Both the position numbers and the translations under genes were made by a program. This document shows, piece by piece, positions 6,390 through 11,791 of a DNA stretch of 11,791 nt (position 1 is the stretch's first letter; every line of letters begins with the position of its first letter). The notes beneath the pieces were generated by a model. That model did no database searches and was not told the DNA's origin. It saw nothing but the letters and a program-made list of their open reading frames with translations. The stretch spans positions 1-11,791 of the forward strand of contig CAZPRY010000083.1 of the NCBI GenBank assembly GCA_964589175.1, written 5' to 3'. Source of the stretch: CAZPRY01 sp964589175 (GTDB lineage: Bacteria; Fidelibacterota; UBA2242).

Positions 6390-9300
6390 ATGCAACGGTG
6401 TGGAAAATTTTGGATCGCTGGAATTATAGCCCTTTCCCTTGGTCTGTTGCTTTTCGGTGGCACGACCGGTAAGATAACCGGTAACGTCGTGGATGCCGAG
6501 TCCGGTTTGCCGTTGCCGGGCGCCAATGTGCTGATCGAAGGCACAGTGCTGGGAGGAGCGGCCGATCTGGAAGGGTATTTTGCCATTTTGAATGTTCAGC
6601 CCGGGACCTATTCCTTGCGCACATCGATGATCGGATATGAAGACGTTCTCGTGCAGAATGCGGAGGTTAAAATCGATCTGACCAGCGAGTTCAGGATAGA
6701 GATGCGTACGGCTGCCATCGGGCTGGAAGAGGTTGTGGTTGTAGCCCGGCGCCCCGTTGTGGCCCGGGATATTTCCGCCAGTGAATTAAACATTGACGCC
6801 AAAAAGATGGAGTCCATGCCGGTAACGGATGTCACCGAGGTCATCGGTTTGCAGGCTGGCGTCCAGGGCCTTACGATTCGCGGCGGTGCTTCGCGCCAGA
6901 CCGCCTTCATCGTCGACGGTTTTATTCAGAATGACGAAAGATCGAACGATCCCTATACCTCGGTCAGTCTCAATACGGTGCAGGAAATCAAGGTGCAGAC
7001 CGGCGGGTTCAATGCCGAATACGGCAATATCCGTTCGGGTTTGATTAACATCGTGACCCGTGAAGGTGGGAAGGATCGCTACAACGGCGCATTCTCCGTT
7101 AATTATGAACCGGCGGCCGCCAAGCACTTCGGCATATCGGCCTATGATCCCGGTACCTACTACCTGCGTCCCTACACCGATCCCGATGTCTGCTATTCGG
7201 GAACCAACAACGGCGCCTGGGATGAATATACGCAAGCCCAGTATCCTTATTTCCAGGGCTGGGACCTGATCTCCGAATCGACCATGAAGGACAGCGATCC
7301 AGGCAATGACATGTCTCCCGAAGCCGCCCTGCGTCTGTTCCAATGGCAGCACCGCCGGCAGGGAGACATCAAACTTCCGGACTTTGTCGTCGACGGCGGC
7401 CTGGGCGGCCCCGTACCGTTTATCGGCGCCTATCTTGGCGATATGCGCTTCTACGCCTCCTACCGTCAATTGCGGGAAATGCTGGTCGCGCCCCTTTCAC
7501 GGGATGATTATGCCGAGAATATCGGCCGCTTGAAACTGACGTCTGATATTACCGACGAGATGAAATTGACGCTCAGTGGGCAGTACGGCGAAATTCATTC
7601 GGTTTCACCCTACAACTGGACTACAACTCCCACCGGGAGCGTGCTCCGCTCGGCATATTCGGTGGCCTCCCTGCATACTTCCGAACTGCTTTACACGCCG
7701 GGTTGGTACAGTCCGTCTTCCATTTACCGCACGATGATCGGTGCGCAACTCAACCACATCCTGAGTTCCAAAACTTTTTATGAAATCAATGTTCAGCACA
7801 ATATCAACGTCTATCATACTTATCAGATTGATCTGAGAGACACGACGAACAATATCGAAATCTATCCCGGTTATTTTACCAACGAAGCGCCCTATGGGTA
7901 TTGGGGCTACGGCGACAACGGTAACTCGATCGGGGACAATATTCGTATCGGCGGATGGATGAACCTGGGACGCGATAACAGTGTTATTGCGACAACCCAG
8001 TTGCGCTTCGATTTCGTCAGCCAGTTGAACCAGAGGAACCAATTCAAATCCGGTATCCAGCTGGTCTTCAACGATTACGATATTAAATCTTACTCCGTCA
8101 ATCCCGGGCAGGCTTCCTGGAACCGCGAACAGGTCTACCGGGTGAAGCCCTATCGGCTGGGTGCCTATGTACAGGATAAACTGGAATTCCAGGGCTTCGT
8201 CGCCAACCTGGGTTTGCGCCTGGATTATTCAGAGGCCAATACCAATTATTACCTGCTGAGTGATTTCGACAGTTATTATAAGGCGGGCGAAGGCGACCTG
8301 ATCGAAGAATCTGCACCCTCGGAAAAGGCCGATTCCAGGCTGACCGTCAGCCCGCGTCTGGGTATTTCCCATCCGATAACGGAGAACTCGAAACTCTATT
8401 TTAACTACGGCCACTTTTTTACCGAGCCGTCGTCAACCTATCGTTTCCGGATCCAGCGCGAATACAACGGCGTCGTGACCTCGATCGGCAATCCCAATCT
8501 CGACCAGGAAAAAACAGTGGCCTATGAAGTCGGCTACTCCCACAATCTTTTTAACCAGTTTCTGCTGAATATTGCCGGTTATTATAAAGATATCACCAGC
8601 CAGATCGGCTGGATAACCTATGAAAACATCAACAGTTCCGTGCGTTATACAAAATCGGATAATAACAATTACGAGGATATCCGCGGTCTGGAAATCACGA
8701 TCGATAAACGCACCGGTACCTGGATTACCGGCTTCGTGAATTACTCCTACATGGTGAGCACTTCCGGCTATTTCGGGCTGCAGTACTATTATGAGGATCC
8801 GAATCTGCAGCGGGAATACCTGATGCAGAATCCGTACCAGGACAAACCCGCCCCGGTGCCCTATTTGCGGGCCAACCTGGATATGCATACACCGCTTGAA
8901 TTCGGGCCAGAAATGCATGGATTCTATCCGTTGGGCGGCTGGAATCTGACCAGCCTGGTTTCCTGGCAGGCGGGCTCTTACTCCACTTACAATCCAGATA
9001 ATATCCTCGGTCCGGGCGTCGTCAATAATGTCCAGTGGAATGACACCTACAATATCGATCTGCGCCTCACCAAGAATGTAAACATCGGCAGAACGCAGGT
9101 CCAGTTCTATGCCGATCTGACCAATCTGCTGAATACAAAGTTTCTTTCCTATGCCGGGGCTTCCGATGCCCGCGACTGGGATAATTATATGAAATCTCTG
9201 AATTTTGATTGGGAGGAGGGTACCGAACACGGGAATGACCGGATCGGGGAGTATCGCGATTGGGACGTGGCTTACGATCCACTGGAATCCAATCCGAATA

Positions 9301-9431
9301 ACGATCCGGAGATTGCCGCCCGAAATGCGGAACGCAAGGAAAGCAAATCATACATTGATATGCCGAATCTGCAGATGTTTACATTTCTGAATCCGCGCAG
9401 CGTAAAATTTGGTATCAAGGTAGCCTTCTAA
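6390..9431 (+). CDS. TonB-dependent receptor with N-terminal carboxypeptidase-regulatory-like domain (module B)
   Basis: This 1013-aa paralogue of the receptor at 108-3143 has the same architecture: signal peptide about 1-24, CarboxypepD_reg-like domain about 27-110, TonB-box-like LEEVVVVA at 112-119, plug to about 226 (GGFNAEYGNIRSG, INIVTREG), then the barrel with a terminal Phe. Its signal peptide differs strongly from copy A (MQRCGKFW versus MLWYKKIW), yet residues 22-68 are identical. It is 2 residues longer through an insertion near residue 505 (GYGDNGNSIGDN versus GYSVGSVGDN). The first barrel segment, residues 227-263, keeps only 15 of 37 positions. Its stop overlaps the next start as TAATG, so translation of the secreted protein is probably coupled. 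The ligand is unknown; divergence from copy A suggests a related but different ligand. Confidence 0.93.
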   Translation: MQRCGKFWIAGIIALSLGLLLFGGTTGKITGNVVDAESGLPLPGANVLIEGTVLGGAADLEGYFAILNVQPGTYSLRTSMIGYEDVLVQNAEVKIDLTSEFRIEMRTAAIGLEEVVVVARRPVVARDISASELNIDAKKMESMPVTDVTEVIGLQAGVQGLTIRGGASRQTAFIVDGFIQNDERSNDPYTSVSLNTVQEIKVQTGGFNAEYGNIRSGLINIVTREGGKDRYNGAFSVNYEPAAAKHFGISAYDPGTYYLRPYTDPDVCYSGTNNGAWDEYTQAQYPYFQGWDLISESTMKDSDPGNDMSPEAALRLFQWQHRRQGDIKLPDFVVDGGLGGPVPFIGAYLGDMRFYASYRQLREMLVAPLSRDDYAENIGRLKLTSDITDEMKLTLSGQYGEIHSVSPYNWTTTPTGSVLRSAYSVASLHTSELLYTPGWYSPSSIYRTMIGAQLNHILSSKTFYEINVQHNINVYHTYQIDLRDTTNNIEIYPGYFTNEAPYGYWGYGDNGNSIGDNIRIGGWMNLGRDNSVIATTQLRFDFVSQLNQRNQFKSGIQLVFNDYDIKSYSVNPGQASWNREQVYRVKPYRLGAYVQDKLEFQGFVANLGLRLDYSEANTNYYLLSDFDSYYKAGEGDLIEESAPSEKADSRLTVSPRLGISHPITENSKLYFNYGHFFTEPSSTYRFRIQREYNGVVTSIGNPNLDQEKTVAYEVGYSHNLFNQFLLNIAGYYKDITSQIGWITYENINSSVRYTKSDNNNYEDIRGLEITIDKRTGTWITGFVNYSYMVSTSGYFGLQYYYEDPNLQREYLMQNPYQDKPAPVPYLRANLDMHTPLEFGPEMHGFYPLGGWNLTSLVSWQAGSYSTYNPDNILGPGVVNNVQWNDTYNIDLRLTKNVNIGRTQVQFYADLTNLLNTKFLSYAGASDARDWDNYMKSLNFDWEEGTEHGNDRIGEYRDWDVAYDPLESNPNNDPEIAARNAERKESKSYIDMPNLQMFTFLNPRSVKFGIKVAF
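6453..6595 (+). repeat. Near-identical block shared by receptor genes A and B (copy 2)
   Basis: This is the partner of 171-313, with 7 mismatches in 143 bases and no indels, and the encoded residues are identical. The constancy at synonymous sites is unlike the rest of the gene and suggests recombination between modules or a constraint on the DNA or mRNA itself. Confidence 0.85.
9418..9421 (+). promoter_or_regulatory. Probable ribosome binding site of secreted-protein gene B
   Basis: AAGG lies 9 nt before the ATG at 9431, inside the end of the receptor gene. An alternative in-frame ATG at 9455 has AGG (9443-9445) at the same spacing, so the true start is uncertain between the two. Confidence 0.4.
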
Positions 9432-11632
9432 TGAAAATGAATAGGTCAACGATAATGACGTCCAGATCCAGAACAGCAGCATCCAGAACCATTGGCCTGA
9501 TCCTCTTTTTGGGTTGTATGACCGTCTCGCTGGCGGGGCAGGTCAGCGAAAATGAAAGGCGCTATTTCAGGGTCGGCGAGTTGCAGAGTTTTATTGAATC
9601 GTACGGTGCGGAACGGGCCTACAATAATGTCTATTACGAAGGATTGCGCTGGCCGGCCGATTACCCGTTAACGGATAATTTCGTTATCAAGTGGGCCTGG
9701 ATTGGCGTCGAAGATTTTACGGATGCCAATAGTGTCCGCTGGGAACACTGGGGAATCCGCCTGCAGAAGGGTTATGTTAACATCGGCATCTTTCCTGTTC
9801 GCCTGGATCAGACCGCGAAATTCGCGACACCGGCCGTTTATGTCGACGGCTCCAATATCACGGCGCCCTATGCCGGGGATGTCGACCGGATCAACCCGGA
9901 TCAGATAGCGGACCGCATTATTACCAGTGAGATCAATACGACCATCGGCTTAACCCAGAAACGCCGTATCCTGATTTTCAGCCAGCAATATCACGATGAT
10001 TATTACCTTACCGAATATACATTCACGAATACCGGGAATGTCGACTATGACGATGAGATCGAGTTGACCGCTCCCTTAAAAGGAATCCGCATCGGCGGTG
10101 GGACCCGCTATGCGGTCTGTCGCGAAGGCTCCGCCAATTCCGATAATCAGCAATCCTGGGGTAAGCACAGCTGGGTCACCCGGCGCGGGGAAGAGTATCC
10201 CGCCCATGCCGCCGAAGTCGCTAATTTTACCGAAAGTACTCCCCGCGCGCAGCTGGACTGGATCCGTGGAGGTTTTAGCTGGATGGGGCAATCGGACAAA
10301 GTCGTCTATGATATGATCGGCTCTCCCGATCTGCTGCATGGTGGCCGTCTATCCGCACCGCAGTTCGCCGGTTTCGCGGTTCTGCATGTGGATAAGAGCG
10401 CCGACGATCGCTCCGATGATTCCCAGCAGCCGAACACGCTGGGTTGGCATGCCGGCGATATCCGGCCGAATCTCGGCGATCTGAGACCCTCGGATGGGCT
10501 GGCCATGAACGATCTGTATGAATGGCTCAGCGGAAATCCGTATCCCGATGAGACTATGGGTGGCAAAACGCGTTTGGATGAGGAATATCTGACTTCGATT
10601 ACCGATCCTTTCGATCCTTTTAAAATTCATTCGGATGAAGGCGGAACCAACGTCTGGATCAATTACGGCCCCTTCGATCTGGATCACGGCGACAGTATTA
10701 AGATTGTGGAAGTGGAAGCCGTCAACGGCCTGGATCGTGAGAAATGCATCGAAATCGGGCGTCGCTGGAAACAGGCTTACGACAATTCCGCCGACAATGG
10801 TCCGTTTACATTACCCGACGGCGGTACAACCGATAAAAAGGACGTCTTTAAAAATTCATGGGTTTATACCGGCAAAGATTCCATCCTGTTAATTTTTAGC
10901 CGCGGTTTGCGCAATTATAATAGCGGCTACAATATTCCCCAGCCGCCGCTGCCTCCTTCCGCCATAACCATTACTTCGGGCGGCGATAAAATTATGCTGT
11001 CCTGGGTGCCGAGCCTGTCGGAAAGCGAAGCTGATTTCGCGGGCTACCGCATTTATCGCAGCATCGGCCGACCGGATACGACCTTCGATAGAATCGCCGA
11101 TCTTGCCCCGGGCACGACCTACTACGAAGATAAGCAGGCGGCGCGTGGGCAATCCTATTACTACTATTTAACCGCGTACAACGACGGTTCGAATAATTCT
11201 GGCGGACTGACGAATCCGACCGGTATCCTGGAAAGCGGACGGTTCTATACCCGCACCAACAAGCCCGCTTCGCTGCGGCGCATGGCCGGGCAAAACCTGA
11301 ATACCATTCGCATCGTACCCAATCCTTTTAGTATTCGGGCTAAGGATTACCAGTATATCGGCGAACCGGACAAAGTCATGTTCCTGGATATTCCGGCTTA
11401 CTGTAAAATTCGCATCTTTACCGAAAGGGGTGATCTGATCGATACGATCGATCATGAAGACGGCAGTGGCGATCAGTACTGGAACTCGATTACTTCCTCC
11501 AGGCAGGTCGTTGTCAGCGGCGTATACCTGGTGCATTTCGAAGTGACCCAGGACTATTATGACAGCGCCAGCGGTAGCCTGCTGTATAAAAAGGGCGACT
11601 CGGCTGTAAAAAAATTATTAATTGTCAGATAA
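9431..11632 (+). CDS. Secreted protein with fibronectin-III-like and T9SS-like C-terminal sorting domain (module B)
   Basis: This 733-aa paralogue of the protein at 3153-5345 has a signal peptide ending at about residue 36 (SLAG before QVSENERR). The 3-residue length difference from copy A lies entirely in the signal peptide, and the mature part is collinear. The domains are an unassigned region about 38-503, a fibronectin-III-like domain about 508-588 (KIMLSW, YRIYR, YYYYLTAY), and a C-terminal sorting-like domain at 626-733 (VPNPF, SGVYL, KKLLIVR). The last 108 residues match copy A at 90 positions, whereas residues 100-134 match at only 12 of 35. The start at 9431 overlaps the receptor stop by 1 nt. 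ATG codons at 9437 and 9455 are in frame, and starting at 9455 would give a more standard-length signal peptide. It is likely a surface partner of receptor B. Its biochemical activity cannot be read from the sequence. Confidence 0.87.
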   Translation: MKMNRSTIMTSRSRTAASRTIGLILFLGCMTVSLAGQVSENERRYFRVGELQSFIESYGAERAYNNVYYEGLRWPADYPLTDNFVIKWAWIGVEDFTDANSVRWEHWGIRLQKGYVNIGIFPVRLDQTAKFATPAVYVDGSNITAPYAGDVDRINPDQIADRIITSEINTTIGLTQKRRILIFSQQYHDDYYLTEYTFTNTGNVDYDDEIELTAPLKGIRIGGGTRYAVCREGSANSDNQQSWGKHSWVTRRGEEYPAHAAEVANFTESTPRAQLDWIRGGFSWMGQSDKVVYDMIGSPDLLHGGRLSAPQFAGFAVLHVDKSADDRSDDSQQPNTLGWHAGDIRPNLGDLRPSDGLAMNDLYEWLSGNPYPDETMGGKTRLDEEYLTSITDPFDPFKIHSDEGGTNVWINYGPFDLDHGDSIKIVEVEAVNGLDREKCIEIGRRWKQAYDNSADNGPFTLPDGGTTDKKDVFKNSWVYTGKDSILLIFSRGLRNYNSGYNIPQPPLPPSAITITSGGDKIMLSWVPSLSESEADFAGYRIYRSIGRPDTTFDRIADLAPGTTYYEDKQAARGQSYYYYLTAYNDGSNNSGGLTNPTGILESGRFYTRTNKPASLRRMAGQNLNTIRIVPNPFSIRAKDYQYIGEPDKVMFLDIPAYCKIRIFTERGDLIDTIDHEDGSGDQYWNSITSSRQVVVSGVYLVHFEVTQDYYDSASGSLLYKKGDSAVKKLLIVR

Positions 11633-11638
11633 TCAATA

Positions 11639-11644
11639 GAAAGG
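11639..11644 (+). promoter_or_regulatory. Ribosome binding site of the third PorV-like gene
   Basis: GAAAGG lies 9 nt before the ATG at 11654. It is identical in sequence and spacing to 5352-5357. Confidence 0.6.
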
Positions 11645-11653
11645 CTGCAAATT

Positions 11654-11791
11654 ATGTCGGCAATACCTGAAAAAGCACGTACCCAACGACGGTGGATCGG
11701 CCTGTTTTGTTGCGTCCTGCTCCTGGCGAATCCAGGTTTTGGGCAGAAGAAGTTGGCGCAGACGGGTTTCCAGTTTCTGAGTGTGGCGACG
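11654..11791 (+). CDS. PorV/PorQ-family outer-membrane protein, N-terminal fragment (cut by window edge)
   Basis: The first 46 codons of a third PorV-like gene are visible, covering the signal peptide and the beginning of the mature protein (QKKLAQTGFQFLSVAT). Of 46 residues, 43 match the complete copy at 5367. The changes are L13R, L27P and A30G, so the cleavage site reads GFG-Q instead of GFA-Q, still acceptable for signal peptidase I. It lies 21 nt after the secreted-protein gene, the same gap as in the previous module. The start is supported by GAAAGG at 11639-11644. The reading frame is intact as far as it can be seen. Confidence 0.88.
   Translation, partial: MSAIPEKARTQRRWIGLFCCVLLLANPGFGQKKLAQTGFQFLSVAT

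Larger units (their letters stand above)
5367..11632 (+). repeat. Tandem module, copy B (complete)
   Basis: This is the one complete PorV-receptor-secreted protein unit in the window. Unit length from one PorV start to the next is 6287 nt. A third unit starts at 11654. No transposase, terminal inverted repeat or target duplication is visible at the unit borders, so the array looks like segmental tandem duplication rather than insertion of a mobile element. Confidence 0.92.
11639..11791 (+). repeat. Near-identical block at the 5' end of PorV-like genes (copy 2, runs off the edge)
   Basis: This is the partner of 5352-5504, with 10 mismatches in 153 bases. It marks the start of a third module and shows that the array continues to the right of the window. 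Confidence 0.85.

Noticed and set aside
8433..9230. 265-codon minus-strand open frame inside receptor B
   Set aside because: It lies wholly within the conserved barrel-coding region, and no equivalent full-length frame occurs at the same place opposite receptor A. It is treated as a shadow.
11436..11454. Inverted repeat TGATCGAT-ACG-ATCGATCA
   Set aside because: It is short, inside the conserved sorting-domain coding region, and built from self-complementary GATC/ATCGAT words common in this sequence. No terminator-like T-run follows.

Overview
The window is one unbroken run of co-directional (+ strand) genes. It contains a three-gene module repeated in tandem with a period of about 6.28 kb. 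In order, the module is a PorV/PorQ-family outer-membrane beta-barrel (336 aa), a TonB-dependent receptor with an N-terminal carboxypeptidase-regulatory-like domain (about 1012 aa), and a secreted protein of about 730 aa ending in a fibronectin-III-like domain and a type-IX-secretion-like C-terminal sorting domain.

Layout: tail of a PorV-like gene (1-95); receptor A (108-3143); secreted protein A (3153-5345); a complete PorV-like gene (5367-6377); receptor B (6390-9431); secreted protein B (9431-11632); start of a third PorV-like gene (11654 to the window edge). The window therefore shows parts of three modules, and the array runs off both ends. Gaps between genes are 21 nt or less and one pair overlaps by 1 nt. 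I see no internal promoter, terminator, RNA gene, mobile element or CRISPR, and no gene-free stretch longer than 21 nt.

The combination of PorV/PorQ proteins, SusC-style receptors with an EEVVVVA-type TonB box, and a VPNPF...SGVYL...KKLLI C-terminus points to the Fibrobacteres-Chlorobi-Bacteroidetes (FCB) side of the bacterial tree. The style resembles Calditrichota, KSB1, Marinimicrobia or Ignavibacteria more than classical Bacteroides, because no SusD is present. The phylum is an inference from gene families, not from a marker gene.

Working model (inference): the 730-aa protein crosses the inner membrane by Sec and the outer membrane by a T9SS-like machine that recognises its C-terminal domain. 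The PorV-like barrel acts as the outer-membrane shuttle or acceptor for that domain. At the surface the protein works with the neighbouring TonB-dependent receptor to bind or import a ligand, a place taken by SusD in Bacteroides. The copies do not diverge evenly. The visible PorV ends and one block of the receptor N-terminus are almost invariant, whereas the early receptor barrel and one patch of the secreted protein differ strongly. This looks like a constant export component serving diversifying surface cargo.
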